From: an uncultured Acidobacteriaceae bacterium
GTDB lineage: Bacteria; Acidobacteriota; Terriglobia; Terriglobales; Acidobacteriaceae
Length of the DNA: 64,000 nucleotides
Assembly: GCA_903849645.1 (NCBI GenBank)
Contig: CAINJJ010000023.1
Location: 92,023-156,022, forward strand
Reading direction: 5' to 3'
Part shown: positions 16,857 through 25,622 of the stretch, one piece after another
Layout of the letters: each line of letters begins with the position of its first letter
Numbering within the stretch: position 1 is the stretch's first letter
The notes under the pieces: generated by a model
Seen by the model: the letters and a program-made list of their open reading frames with translations, nothing else
Told to the model about the DNA's origin: nothing
The model's database searches: none
Made by a program: the position numbers and the translations under genes

Positions 16857-16902
16857 GGCCGGTGAACGATCTTTGTGACGGTCAAGGGAGGAAGGAGAAG
16901 GC

Positions 16903-17301
16903 ATGGAAAACGATGAGAGAACGATGGCGGAGCGGCTGGAAGCCGCGACCGGCCTGCTGGAGCGCACGCTGAGCTGGCTGGAGGAGCGGCAGGGTCTGCT
17001 GACCGGTGAGGTGGAGAGGATCTCAGCGACGGTAGAGCAAAGCCGGCGGGAGGCGGAGCTGGCAGCGCAACTGGCAGCCGTGGAGCGGGAACTGGCCGAG
17101 GTAAAGGCGGCCGGCGCGCCCGCGGCCCCGAATTCGTTGCGGCGGACGGTGCCCGCAAGCACCTCCGAGATGCTGGCCAAGCATGGCATCGGGGAGGGCC
17201 CGGTGGATGTGCGGACGCTGGACGCGGCCCTGGCCGGACTGAGCCTGGAGCAGCGCATTGCGGTGAAGAGCCAACTGCTGAGGGCGGGTTCGATCGCCTG
17301 A
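16903..17301 (+). CDS. Coiled-coil protein, probable capsid scaffold
   Basis: The 132-residue protein is acidic and mainly helical: residues about 5-75 form a heptad-patterned coiled coil rich in Glu, Leu, Arg and Ala, and the C-terminal 45 residues are more compact. That architecture and its place between prohead protease and major capsid protein suggest a scaffolding protein that guides shell assembly and is then removed. There is no sequence signature beyond this. The ATG at 16903 has AGGGAGGAAGGAGAAGGC just upstream, one of the best ribosome sites in the cluster. Confidence 0.65.
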   Translation: MENDERTMAERLEAATGLLERTLSWLEERQGLLTGEVERISATVEQSRREAELAAQLAAVERELAEVKAAGAPAAPNSLRRTVPASTSEMLAKHGIGEGPVDVRTLDAALAGLSLEQRIAVKSQLLRAGSIA

Positions 17302-17427
17302 GCGAGCGGAGCCGCGCGGAGCGGGCAGCCATGCAGCAAGGGCGGCCCGCAGCCAACAACCCAGGACCGGCAGCTTGCCGCTGCCGGCTCAACAACAAGC
17401 GGCCCCATGGAGGGGCGGAGAGAGCCT

Positions 17428-18396
17428 ATGAACGCAACCTTTGCAGACATTCACGCGGCAGCAGACTTCATTGGACCGGGCGCGGTGGAAGTTCCCCTTT
17501 ACCAGACCGAGATCTTCGACATCTGCCGGCGCTCGAGCCCGTTCGGGCAGCGCATCAAGCAGGTTCCGGCGACGGGCCATCCCTCGCGGTTCTTCGAAGA
17601 GACGGCGATTCCGAATCCGGGGACGGCCGGCTTTGTGAATCCGCGCAGCATCGTGGCCCCGGTGGTGAGCCCCTCGCGCGTGGAGCGCAGCGTACCGCTG
17701 AAGGCCATCGTCTCCCAGATCAACTACAACCTGTTTGACATCGAGTTGGGCCAGCAGCAGCAGCAGTTTGCCTACCTGCAGGCCAAGGACCTGGTGGACA
17801 CGGTGAGCGGCGTGATGGTGGCGCACGACGTGGCCCTGTGGAACGGCAACGACACCAGCCTGAGTTCGCCGACCACAACGCAGTACATGGGCGCCATTGC
17901 CCAGATTGCGGGCGGCGGCAACACGGTGACCATCGGGACAACCGCCTCGATCGTGGACGGCCTCAAGTCGGCGGTGGCGCAGATGGTGGCCAGCAACGGC
18001 TACCATGTGCGGCCGACGGCCATCTACGCCAACCCCGTGCTGCTGGACCTCATCGACCGGGAGATGAAGACCGAGTTCAACGTGGTGCTGAATTCGGATC
18101 AGATCACGGGCGGCTTCCGGGTCAAGATGCTGTCGACGCAGGCGGGCGACCTGCCGCTGATTCCGGACTGGAGCCTGAGCTACACGGGGACTCCGGGATC
18201 GGGTTCGGCGGTGCTGCCGGCCTACATCGTGACCGAGGACCTGATCGAGTATCACTGGCTCGGCGACCCGACGCCGCGCATCTTCCAGCTTGGCCTGCCG
18301 GGCTCGCTGACGCAGCAGTATGTGGCGGTGAAGTTTGGCGGCGTGGTGGTGAAGGGCGCGAACTACGCGCACTACCAGGTGCTGGTGGACCGCTAG
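17428..18396 (+). CDS. Major capsid protein (HK97 fold family)
   Basis: The 322-residue protein has the position, length and layout of an HK97-fold shell protein. The N-terminal arm is followed by a region with ETAIPNPGTAGFVNP (about 57-71, resembling the E-loop) and a long spine helix near 110-130 (FAYLQAKDLVDTVSGVM). PTAIYANPVLLDLIDREMK near 192-210 is typical of the P-domain. I chose the ATG at 17428, which has GGAGAGAGCCT before it, over one seven codons upstream. The repeats that follow its stop belong to the heptamer family. Confidence 0.82.
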   Translation: MNATFADIHAAADFIGPGAVEVPLYQTEIFDICRRSSPFGQRIKQVPATGHPSRFFEETAIPNPGTAGFVNPRSIVAPVVSPSRVERSVPLKAIVSQINYNLFDIELGQQQQQFAYLQAKDLVDTVSGVMVAHDVALWNGNDTSLSSPTTTQYMGAIAQIAGGGNTVTIGTTASIVDGLKSAVAQMVASNGYHVRPTAIYANPVLLDLIDREMKTEFNVVLNSDQITGGFRVKMLSTQAGDLPLIPDWSLSYTGTPGSGSAVLPAYIVTEDLIEYHWLGDPTPRIFQLGLPGSLTQQYVAVKFGGVVVKGANYAHYQVLVDR

Positions 18397-18402
18397 GAAG
18401 CG

Positions 18403-18527
18403 AGTGGACTGTGGACAGTGAACAGTGATCGGTAACCGGCGCAACTCGCCGCATTTTACTGTTCACTGTTCGCTGGCCACTGTTCGCTGTCCACCGTTCA
18501 CTGTTCACTGTTCACTGTTCACTGAGG
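18403..18527 (+). repeat. Inverted 7-bp-period repeats after the capsid gene
   Basis: Left block 18403-18430: AGTGGAC, TGTGGAC, AGTGAAC, AGTGATC. Right block 18458-18527: ten in-phase units, mostly ACTGTTC with GCTGGCC, GCTGTCC, ACCGTTC and a final ACTGAGG. The blocks are inverted copies and can form a stem around about 27 bases. They are the same family as 12558-12748. The right block ends within the purine-rich ribosome site of the next gene. Confidence 0.92.
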
Positions 18528-18540
18528 AAGAGGACTCTCT

Positions 18541-19164
18541 ATGGCATATCTGCAGCCAGCGGATTACCCCAACTATGGACTACCGGCGGGCACAACGGCC
18601 GACTGGATTACGGCGGCGACGGCATTGATCAACAGCTACTGCAGGCGGCCCGACCTGAACGTGATTCAGTACACGGAGCGGCTGCGGCTTAGCAGCGGAT
18701 CGCAGACGGCGCGGCTCAGCTATCTTCCCCTGGCGGCGCTGGGCACGGCGGCCACGCCGATTGTGAGCATCGAGGGGCGCTACGGCAGGCCGCGGCGGGG
18801 CGAGGTTCCGTTTGAGCCACTGCTGGAGGTGGCAACGGCGTTTTCGCTGCCCGGACAGTGGACGGCGATTGACGCCAACACGGTGGACTGGGACGCGAAC
18901 ACGGGCGAGATTACCCTGCCCTGGAACCTGCTGGGGCTGCCCTACAACGAGGTTGCCGTGACCTACACGGCGGGCCTGGCAGCGATTGGCGACGACGTGA
19001 AGACGGCCTGTGCGCAGATTGTGCGCAACGCGCAGTCCACGCCGGCGCTGAACGCGAGCCGGGCCAGGATTGACACGATGCAGATGCAGTATTTCTCGAG
19101 TTCGCTGGTGGACGAAACGGTGCAGGCATGGCTGCGTCCCTACGTGGCGAACAGGCTGGGGTGA
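18541..19164 (+). CDS. Head-tail connector/adaptor protein
   Basis: The 207-residue protein follows the capsid gene, where the gp6/gp15-type adaptor that binds beneath the portal is encoded. Residues 1-50 include TTADWITAATALINSYCRRP, a helical N-terminus typical of adaptor proteins, then a beta-rich middle and a helical C-terminus. VAVTYTAGLAAIGDDVKTAC near 140-160 is a common feature of such connectors. The ATG has GAGGAAGAGGA upstream, partly supplied by the last heptamer repeat. I do not identify the exact subfamily. Confidence 0.68.
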   Translation: MAYLQPADYPNYGLPAGTTADWITAATALINSYCRRPDLNVIQYTERLRLSSGSQTARLSYLPLAALGTAATPIVSIEGRYGRPRRGEVPFEPLLEVATAFSLPGQWTAIDANTVDWDANTGEITLPWNLLGLPYNEVAVTYTAGLAAIGDDVKTACAQIVRNAQSTPALNASRARIDTMQMQYFSSSLVDETVQAWLRPYVANRLG

Positions 19165-19167
19165 GCA

Positions 19168-19602
19168 ATGAGCGATACGGCGCCGCGTAACCCGGTGGGA
19201 GCGCCGCAGATGCTGGCCGATGCCCTGCTGCGGAGCGTTGCAGGGACTACGGCTCTTCTGCGGGTGACAGGAACGAGCACGGATGCGAGCCAGACAGAAC
19301 TGGGGCTGGTGGCCACCGCATTTGCGGATGTGGTCATCAGCCCTGTGGTGATGCGCAAGCTGCGGCCGGCGTGGCAGAGCGCCGGGGACTCGAAGTGGGA
19401 ACTGCTGGTCTCGGCGACCGCGGTGGAGCAGCAAATCAGCGCGCTGGATCTGCCCTCGGCCAGGTCGCTGTTTGCCATGACGCTGGCGGTAACCGTGGGC
19501 GAGCAGGACTACGTGATCGAGTCTGTCGCCTCCAATGAGGCCTTTGGCCAGGTGTATCTCTACCGGCTGCTGCTGCGCGAGACGCGGCAACAGGCGATTT
19601 GA
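19168..19602 (+). CDS. Phage head-tail joining protein, hypothetical
   Basis: A 144-residue protein starting three bases after the previous stop, so translationally linked to it. It has an N-terminal helical part and a beta-rich body. I recognise no firm signature. In tailed phage gene order this slot normally holds the head-closure or stopper protein that joins connector to tail. That is the working assignment, made by position and size only. Confidence 0.6.
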   Translation: MSDTAPRNPVGAPQMLADALLRSVAGTTALLRVTGTSTDASQTELGLVATAFADVVISPVVMRKLRPAWQSAGDSKWELLVSATAVEQQISALDLPSARSLFAMTLAVTVGEQDYVIESVASNEAFGQVYLYRLLLRETRQQAI

Positions 19603-19672
19603 CCGAGGCGCGTCTGATCCCTCTTTTACGGCGGTTGACTGAACCCGGCATATCGATCTTGCAGGAGATTCC

Positions 19673-20158
19673 ATGCAGAATGCGAAGGACTCGTTTTATA
19701 TGGCGCTGCGCACGCGCCTGGCGGAGCTTAACCCGGAGCGAACCGTGTTGCTGCGGGGCGCGCTGCGGCCGGGAATTCTGGTGGAAGAGGCGGAAGCACC
19801 CTTCAGCCAGTTTCCCAGCGATGTGTTTGTGCTGCGCTGGCTGGGCGTAGGGCTGGACCTCGACGTGGACTCCGCGATGGCGGCCATGGAGTGCGAGATC
19901 GTCTACCAGACCTGCGGCACGCAGAGCTTTGGCGGACTGGACCGCGGCCGGTTGCTGAGCAGGATGGACGAGGAACTGGCGGCGATCCTGCAGCCCTTCC
20001 ACACGCCGAAACTGAGTTACCTGGCTACGCCCCCGGCAGCGATGCTGACGCAGGTCTTCTGGGATGAGCCGGGATTTGGACCCGCCGCGGTCCAGCGGGA
20101 CCGCCTCGGCCGCTCGGCGAAATTCATGGTTTACAGCTATCAGGAACAGGGGGAGTAG
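19673..20158 (+). CDS. Putative tail terminator/completion protein
   Basis: The 161-residue protein has an alpha/beta pattern with a central strand-rich part (VFVLRWLGVGLDLDVDSAM, about 51-69) and a helical arm. It sits between the head-joining protein and the tail tube-like protein, where the tail terminator (gpU/gp17-like) usually lies. The ATG follows CAGGAGATTCC, a good ribosome site. The next gene begins immediately after its stop at 20158. Assignment is by position and general fold impression. Confidence 0.55.
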   Translation: MQNAKDSFYMALRTRLAELNPERTVLLRGALRPGILVEEAEAPFSQFPSDVFVLRWLGVGLDLDVDSAMAAMECEIVYQTCGTQSFGGLDRGRLLSRMDEELAAILQPFHTPKLSYLATPPAAMLTQVFWDEPGFGPAAVQRDRLGRSAKFMVYSYQEQGE

Positions 20159-21133
20159 ATGGCGACGAACTGGTTTACGGCTCCCGCGCCGGTGGCCCGG
20201 CGGGTCCGCGCCTACTTTGCGCCGGTCAATCGCGCCGGGCGGGCGCCGGTGCTCTTCGACCCGGCGGAGCAGGGCGCGTTCAACCTGGATGCGCCGCCCG
20301 CGCCGTGGGTCAGCCTGGGATGGATCCAGGAATTCACGCGCAAGACGGCGAGCAAGACCGCGGCTGTGATGACGGGCATTCCCGCTTCGCCTCTCGGCCA
20401 GGTGCGCGAGACGCTGGAAGCGGAAGTGAGCCTGGAGTTCCTCACCTGGACCAAGCTCACCATGGCGCTGGCCACCGGCTCGCAGCACATGAACCTGCTG
20501 GTCCCCGCGAGCGGCGCCAGCGCATCGGCGGATAACGCGCCCGCGGCGGCGGCGGTTCCGGTGCAGAGCGGTTCAACCTCAAACCTGATTGCCCTCGCGT
20601 CGGCAGACGCCGCCGGGTTCTCCGCGGGCTCCATGGTGGCCGTGGATGCGGACTATGTGGGCCAGACCGGCTTTGTGGGCGCTCCCGTCGCGGGCGCTTA
20701 CGTTCGACAGCCACTGACGGACGTCGATTACATCCGGCGCGTCACCTTCAATGTCGCCCTGGTTGCGCAGGTCACTTCTGCGGGGCTCGCGCTTGCTGCG
20801 CCCCTGCCCGGAGGCGCGCCGGCTGCCGGCGCAAAGGTGCAGGCGCTCTCCGGCTTTGTGGACCGCGAGGGCGGCAGCTTCTTTCAGGAGTGGTCCGCGC
20901 TCTTTGTCATGCCGGGGAGCCAGGGGGAGCGGATCGTCTTTCACTACCCGCGGTTGCAGGCCATGACGGGCGCGGAAGAGGCAGCCATCCCGCTCAACGG
21001 CAAGCATCCGGGCGGGCTCGAACGAGTGGCCCTCAAGGGTCGCTTCCGGGCGCTCCCTGTCACCGACCCGCTCGACGGGGAACGGGTGCTTTGTTACAGA
21101 AGCTTTCTTCCCGCGGCCAACTCGTTGATCTGA
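20159..21133 (+). CDS. Putative major tail tube protein
   Basis: The 324-residue protein starts on the base after the previous stop. Its body alternates beta strands with a short helical segment, and residues about 105-200 form an Ala/Ser/Gly-rich insert that may be an immunoglobulin-like decoration. Position after the terminator-like protein and before the tail hub suggests the tube that forms the tail shaft. No clear motif supports this. Base usage on the plus strand changes near the start of this gene from G-rich to C-rich, in the middle of the phage cluster. Confidence 0.5.
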   Translation: MATNWFTAPAPVARRVRAYFAPVNRAGRAPVLFDPAEQGAFNLDAPPAPWVSLGWIQEFTRKTASKTAAVMTGIPASPLGQVRETLEAEVSLEFLTWTKLTMALATGSQHMNLLVPASGASASADNAPAAAAVPVQSGSTSNLIALASADAAGFSAGSMVAVDADYVGQTGFVGAPVAGAYVRQPLTDVDYIRRVTFNVALVAQVTSAGLALAAPLPGGAPAAGAKVQALSGFVDREGGSFFQEWSALFVMPGSQGERIVFHYPRLQAMTGAEEAAIPLNGKHPGGLERVALKGRFRALPVTDPLDGERVLCYRSFLPAANSLI

Positions 21134-21245
21134 CGCGGCCGCGGAGTCAGCGCCTTCAGCGATTCGTGCTCGTCGCTTGAGTCAGGCAAAGCGAAGGGCG
21201 CACACATGAAAAGCAACCGCGGCAAGAGCGTCAGAGAGAGCCACC

Positions 21246-23561
21246 ATGAAGATCACGATCAACGGCCAGGACTACACGGCGGCGCTGGATGCGGTGCGGC
21301 CGCTGACAATCGAGCGCAAGCTCAACGAGCCATCGGTTTGCCAGCTCTGGCTGAGCCTCGCAACCGATGGTACCCAGGCCATGCCTCTGCGCAATCAGTC
21401 GCTGCGCGTATCAGGCGACGACGGCACGCTCTATTTCACCGGCTACATCGCGGTCTCTCCGCTGCCGGAGTATGTGGGACTCGCCATCGAGGGCCCGCGC
21501 TACCGCATTGCTATCCAGGCTCTGAGCGACGAACTGCTCCTGGACCAGTTGCTGATGCCGCCCAGCAAAGGCGCCACGGGGCGGACAGCGGGGTCGATGC
21601 TGGCTTCGCTCGTCACCCGGACCGGATCGCAGGCGCTTTCCACCCAGGGCCTGAGCCTCAACACGCCCGCGGGCAGCTTCATCCCCGAGCCGGGCGCGCA
21701 GTGGAGCCGGAGCGCCGGGCAGCTCGCCAACCGCGCCAGGGCGTCGTATCGCGCCCTCAACGGCGCCCTCTCGCTCTCGGCCATCCAGGGTGTCGTTCAC
21801 CCCTTGAGCGAAGCAGACGGCACCCTGAGCCTCGGCAACCTCTCCCTCACCTCCAGCGTCAAGCGCGCCCTGGCCAACGATGTGACGGTGTGCGGTGAAA
21901 CGGAGCCGGCGGCTTATGTCACCGAGTACTTTCTGGGCGATGGCTTGACCACCCAGTTCTACCTCGCCGCAGAGCCGTTCTTTCCGCCCTCATCCCGTTC
22001 GTCCATCATCCACGAGCGCTTCAACCAGGCGCAGATCGATCAGCGCGTGTGGGGATGCACCGGCGGCGCCGGCTACCTGACCCTGGCCGCCAGCGGGCTG
22101 GCCATGAACGGCGGCAACGGCATCGACGGACAGACGCTGCTGGCGTGGCTTGATCCGGTTGAGATGGGCGGCACGCTGCTGCTTGAAGCTGTGGGCGTCA
22201 CCCTCTCCCCGGGCAGCAGCGGCATCCTCGCCGGCCTATTCACCGGCCTCGACACCCAGGACTCCTGCACAGCCGGCTTCAGAGCAACCTCTGCGCCGGG
22301 CACGGGTGCGGTCAGCGTGCAGCCCCTCGTGCTGGGGAGCCTGGCCGGCGCTTCCTTCGCCATCAACCCCGCCAACCAATACACCCTGCGCCTGCGGGTC
22401 CATTGCAGTGAGAGCCAGCGCGAGCTGGGTCTCTACCGGTCCTTCGGGGACAGCGGCCCGGTGGATTGCGGCGGCGGATGGAACCTGGCCGCGGGAAAGA
22501 TTCAGGCGGAGATTCAGGAGTTTGTGGATGGCGTCGGCGGAACGCCCGTCACGCTTTACGACGACGTCATCGCCAGCCTTCCCGGAGCCTGCACCGTGGT
22601 GGCGGCCAGCAGCACCAACCTCATCGGCGCCATGCGCGGGCTCAATCTCACCAATCTCGGTTCCGGTTGGGTGGTGAGCATGCCCGCGGGTGGCGGGCCC
22701 TTTACCCGGCGCACCGGCAGCGTTGCTGAGGCAGCCGAGTGCCATCTGGAGCGCGGCGGCCAGCTTGTGTTCTACACAGGCTTTGCTCCCGGAGCAGGCG
22801 AACAGATCGCGGTGAGTTATCGCACAACGGGCAGGGCTGTTGGGCGGTCCGAAAACGCCGCAAGCCAGCAGGCGCTCGCGGCGGCGGGCCTTCCGCCTGT
22901 CTCCTCGTGGATAGGGAGTGTCACCAATCCTCCGGCGCGCTGCTCGCAGGACTGCCGCAACGCAGCCTTCGTCCTGCAGCAGGCGGGGGCCAGCTTGAGC
23001 GCGCTCTGGAGCGGTCGATACAAGGGCATGCGATCGAGCCTTACCGCCGACGTATGGCCCGGCGATGCCTTGCAGCTCACCGCTCCCTCTGCCAGCCTGA
23101 ATGCCCAGGTGGTGGCCCGCACGGTCAAGATCAGTTATCAGTCCAGCGATCCGGACCTGGCCGCGTACGACATCTCGTTTGCAAATGACTGGGCCGATGA
23201 CCTTGCCATCAAGACCAGCGCCGCCGTGCCCGCCGACGCATGGATTCCCGCGCCTGTGGCCCCCGCGTCTCTCCCCAATCTCACCGCGCTCTCCGTCATT
23301 TCGTTGAGCGGCGGCGCGGTGACCATCAACGCGGGTGTCACACCACCCGTGGGTGGCGGCTTTGAGATCCGGCGTCGTGACTTCTGTTTCATGCCGGGCC
23401 AGGACCCGGACCTCGTCATGCGCGCCCCGGTTCCCACCATGACTTTTGCGCGGCAGACCGCCAATGATCGGTTCTATATCCGGATGTTTGACGGCTCCAC
23501 GCCGCCCAACTACTCGGAGTTCTCAACAGCATTGTTTTTCAACCTGCCGCTTGAATCGTGA
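21246..23561 (+). CDS. Large tail hub/baseplate-like protein
   Basis: The 771-residue protein begins MKITINGQDYTAALD and its first 200 residues resemble hub domains of tail-tip proteins. Residues about 225-460 look like a lectin-like jelly roll (phrases such as GTLLLEAVGVTLSPGSSG), which could bind surface sugars. The C-terminal part carries fibronectin-like strands and a final NDRFYIRMFDGST segment. It follows the tail tube-like gene by 112 bases. In a siphophage a tape measure gene of 2-5 kb would be expected here, but none fits. The Met at 21246 has AGAGAGCCACC upstream. Confidence 0.65.
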   Translation: MKITINGQDYTAALDAVRPLTIERKLNEPSVCQLWLSLATDGTQAMPLRNQSLRVSGDDGTLYFTGYIAVSPLPEYVGLAIEGPRYRIAIQALSDELLLDQLLMPPSKGATGRTAGSMLASLVTRTGSQALSTQGLSLNTPAGSFIPEPGAQWSRSAGQLANRARASYRALNGALSLSAIQGVVHPLSEADGTLSLGNLSLTSSVKRALANDVTVCGETEPAAYVTEYFLGDGLTTQFYLAAEPFFPPSSRSSIIHERFNQAQIDQRVWGCTGGAGYLTLAASGLAMNGGNGIDGQTLLAWLDPVEMGGTLLLEAVGVTLSPGSSGILAGLFTGLDTQDSCTAGFRATSAPGTGAVSVQPLVLGSLAGASFAINPANQYTLRLRVHCSESQRELGLYRSFGDSGPVDCGGGWNLAAGKIQAEIQEFVDGVGGTPVTLYDDVIASLPGACTVVAASSTNLIGAMRGLNLTNLGSGWVVSMPAGGGPFTRRTGSVAEAAECHLERGGQLVFYTGFAPGAGEQIAVSYRTTGRAVGRSENAASQQALAAAGLPPVSSWIGSVTNPPARCSQDCRNAAFVLQQAGASLSALWSGRYKGMRSSLTADVWPGDALQLTAPSASLNAQVVARTVKISYQSSDPDLAAYDISFANDWADDLAIKTSAAVPADAWIPAPVAPASLPNLTALSVISLSGGAVTINAGVTPPVGGGFEIRRRDFCFMPGQDPDLVMRAPVPTMTFARQTANDRFYIRMFDGSTPPNYSEFSTALFFNLPLES

Positions 23562-23606
23562 GGGACATGCTTCCCTCCTGAACGACAGGCAATCGGAGTG
23601 CAATAC

Positions 23607-23834
23607 ATGCGAATGATGAATGAATTCGAAGCGCAGGTGCTGAGCGATCTGAGCGTGTTGAAGACGCAGATTACCGGCCTCATGGGCGACGGCAACGGCG
23701 GCCGCATCGCCGAACTCGAGCGGCGCATGGAACGCCACGAACAGAACTGGCAGCGCGCCAAGGGATTTCTTGCCGCGGTGAGCGTCCTGTTCGCGGTCCT
23801 CGAAGTGGCCGTTGAAGCATGGCACCGGCATTGA
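23607..23834 (+). CDS. Small coiled-coil membrane protein, holin/XhlA-like
   Basis: A 75-residue protein with a charged amphipathic N-terminal half (residues about 1-50: EFEAQVLSDLSVLKTQITGL and an RIAELERRMERHE stretch) and one hydrophobic segment near 52-70 (GFLAAVSVLFAVLEVAVEAW). This layout matches phage XhlA/hemolysin-type small membrane proteins that work with holins. CGGAG lies eight bases before the ATG at 23607; a GTG at 23598 is possible. It ends the phage cluster. No endolysin is encoded beside it, so lysis function is unproven. Confidence 0.55.
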   Translation: MRMMNEFEAQVLSDLSVLKTQITGLMGDGNGGRIAELERRMERHEQNWQRAKGFLAAVSVLFAVLEVAVEAWHRH

Positions 23835-23885
23835 CCCTCCTCACCCCCTCCCCCCCACTCATCGCAATGTGCCATTTCTGCTTCT

Positions 23886-23914
23886 TTAACCCCCGCCATG
23901 GCCCCTCGTATAAT
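23886..23914 (+). promoter_or_regulatory. Candidate promoter for purE, leaderless transcript
   Basis: TTAACC at 23886-23891 and a perfect TATAAT at 23909-23914 are 17 bases apart. The predicted transcription start falls at about 23921, one base before the purE ATG at 23922. No purine-rich ribosome site precedes that ATG, so the mRNA would be essentially leaderless. Confidence 0.6.
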
Positions 23915-23921
23915 CAGCCAC

Positions 23922-24413
23922 ATGAGCGAACAGCCGCTGGTTGGCGTGGTGATGGGCAGCAAGAGCGACTACGAAGTGCTCTCCGCTGCGGTGGAGATTC
24001 TCTCTGTGCTTGAGATTCCCCACGAGGCGCGCGTAGTCAGCGCGCATCGCACTCCCGACTGGCTTTTTGAATACGCTGAGACGGCGCGGTCGCGCGGGCT
24101 GCGCGTCATCATCGCCGGCGCCGGCGGCGCGGCCCACCTGCCTGGCATGCTGGCCGCCAAAACCCTGGTGCCCGTGCTCGGCGTGCCTGTTGCGGCAACC
24201 CAGCTCAACGGCCTCGACTCGCTCCTCTCCATCGTGCAGATGCCCAAAGGAGTTCCCGTGGGCACGCTGGCCATCGGCAAGCCCGGTGCGGCCAACGCGG
24301 CGCTGCTGGCCGCCGAAATACTGGCCTCGACCGACCCTGCCCTCTACGAAAGGCTCGCCGCCTGGCGCGCCGCTCGAACTCAGGAAGTTCTGGAGCAGGA
24401 GCTGCCCAGGTGA
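23922..24413 (+). CDS. purE: 5-(carboxyamino)imidazole ribonucleotide mutase
   Basis: The 163-residue class I PurE isomerises N5-CAIR to CAIR in purine synthesis. Family motifs are [11 protein letters not shown] (about 8-18), [13 protein letters not shown] with the catalytic His region, and [11 protein letters not shown]. The length fits class I enzymes. I place the start at 23922, behind a perfect TATAAT box, rather than at 23898, which would add eight residues. The end overlaps purK by GTGA, so the two are translated together and probably co-transcribed. It is the first housekeeping gene after the phage cluster. Confidence 0.95.
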   Translation: MSEQPLVGVVMGSKSDYEVLSAAVEILSVLEIPHEARVVSAHRTPDWLFEYAETARSRGLRVIIAGAGGAAHLPGMLAAKTLVPVLGVPVAATQLNGLDSLLSIVQMPKGVPVGTLAIGKPGAANAALLAAEILASTDPALYERLAAWRAARTQEVLEQELPR

Positions 24414-25603
24414 GCGGCATCTCTGAAACCGCGCAGTTGGAGACGATTCCCATAGTCCTGCCCGGAGGATTGCTGGCAATCCTCGGCGGCGGCCAGCTCG
24501 GCCGCATGATGGCCATGGCCGCGCGCACCATGGGTTACCGCGTACGCGTGATGGACCCTGAAGCCGCATGCCCTGCAAGCTTTGTGGTCGACGAGACCAT
24601 CGTTGGCCGATGGGACGACGTGGACGCCGCAAAGCGCCTCGCCTCGGGCGCCGACGCCGTCACACTTGAGATCGAGCAGATCGGCGTGGACGCGCTCAGC
24701 CAGGTGGCTCGCCTGGCGCCGCTGCGCCCCGGCGTCGAACCCATTCGCATTATCCAGGACAAGACCCTGCAGAGAGCCTGGCTCGCCGAAGCCGGCTTTC
24801 CCGTGGGCCCCTTCCGCGTGGTGCGCAGCGAGCCCGACTTGCGCGATGCCGTACAAGCCCTTGGCGGACGGGTCTTTCTCAAGATCGGCCGCGGCGGCTA
24901 CGACGGCCGCGGGCAGGCCCGCATCGGCATGGATGCGCCCGCCACCGAAGAAGCAATACACGCCGCATGGCTCAGCATTGGCGAGCGCCCCGCGGTGGCC
25001 GAGATGGCCCTCGACCTCGAATGCGAGATCAGCGTGATGGCCGCGCGCAATCCATCCGGCGAAGTGCGCGCCTATCCTGCCGCGCGCAACCACCATGAGA
25101 ATCAGATCCTCGCGTGGAGCGTGCTGCCCGCCGGTGTGCCCGCGGAGCTTGAATCGCGCGCTGAGGCCCTGGCCGCTTCCGTCATTGCGCGACTCGGCAT
25201 CGAGGGCCTGCTCTGCATGGAGCTCTTCCTCACGCGCCAGGGCCAGGTGCTGATCAATGAACTCGCGCCGCGGCCCCACAACAGTTATCACCAGAGCGAG
25301 CGCGCATGCGCCACCAGCCAGTTTGAGCAGGCCGTGCGCGCCGCCTGCAACCTGCCCCTGGGCGACACCTCGCTCATCACGCCGGCGGCGATTGTGAACC
25401 TGCTTGGCGACCTGTGGCTCGACGGCGAACCTGACTTCCCCGCAGCCCTCGCCGTGCCCACAGTGCGCCTGCACCTCTATGAGAAGCACACCCCGCGCGC
25501 GGGAAGAAAGATGGGGCACCTGTCAGCGGTTGGAGCCACCGCGGAACAAGCGCTGGAGCGAGTGCTTGAAGCCCAACGCCTGCTTCAGCCTCACAAGCCT
25601 TGA
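24410..25603 (+). CDS. purK: N5-carboxyaminoimidazole ribonucleotide synthase
   Basis: The 397-residue ATP-grasp enzyme converts AIR plus bicarbonate and ATP to N5-CAIR, the substrate of Pur[19 protein letters not shown] near residue 20 begins the N-terminal domain, and the ATP-grasp core shows [16 protein letters not shown] near 155-170 and [17 protein letters not shown] near 282-298. It starts at a GTG whose last two bases belong to the purE stop (GTGA overlap). The purEK pair is complete and shows no damage. Confidence 0.96.
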   Translation: MSGISETAQLETIPIVLPGGLLAILGGGQLGRMMAMAARTMGYRVRVMDPEAACPASFVVDETIVGRWDDVDAAKRLASGADAVTLEIEQIGVDALSQVARLAPLRPGVEPIRIIQDKTLQRAWLAEAGFPVGPFRVVRSEPDLRDAVQALGGRVFLKIGRGGYDGRGQARIGMDAPATEEAIHAAWLSIGERPAVAEMALDLECEISVMAARNPSGEVRAYPAARNHHENQILAWSVLPAGVPAELESRAEALAASVIARLGIEGLLCMELFLTRQGQVLINELAPRPHNSYHQSERACATSQFEQAVRAACNLPLGDTSLITPAAIVNLLGDLWLDGEPDFPAALAVPTVRLHLYEKHTPRAGRKMGHLSAVGATAEQALERVLEAQRLLQPHKP

Positions 25604-25622
25604 GCGCCTTTCGCCGGCAGCC

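Noticed and set aside
2682..23921. Phage attachment sites or integration at a tRNA
   Set aside because: No tRNA gene or flanking direct repeat could be found by eye at either edge of the cassette, and no integrase is present.
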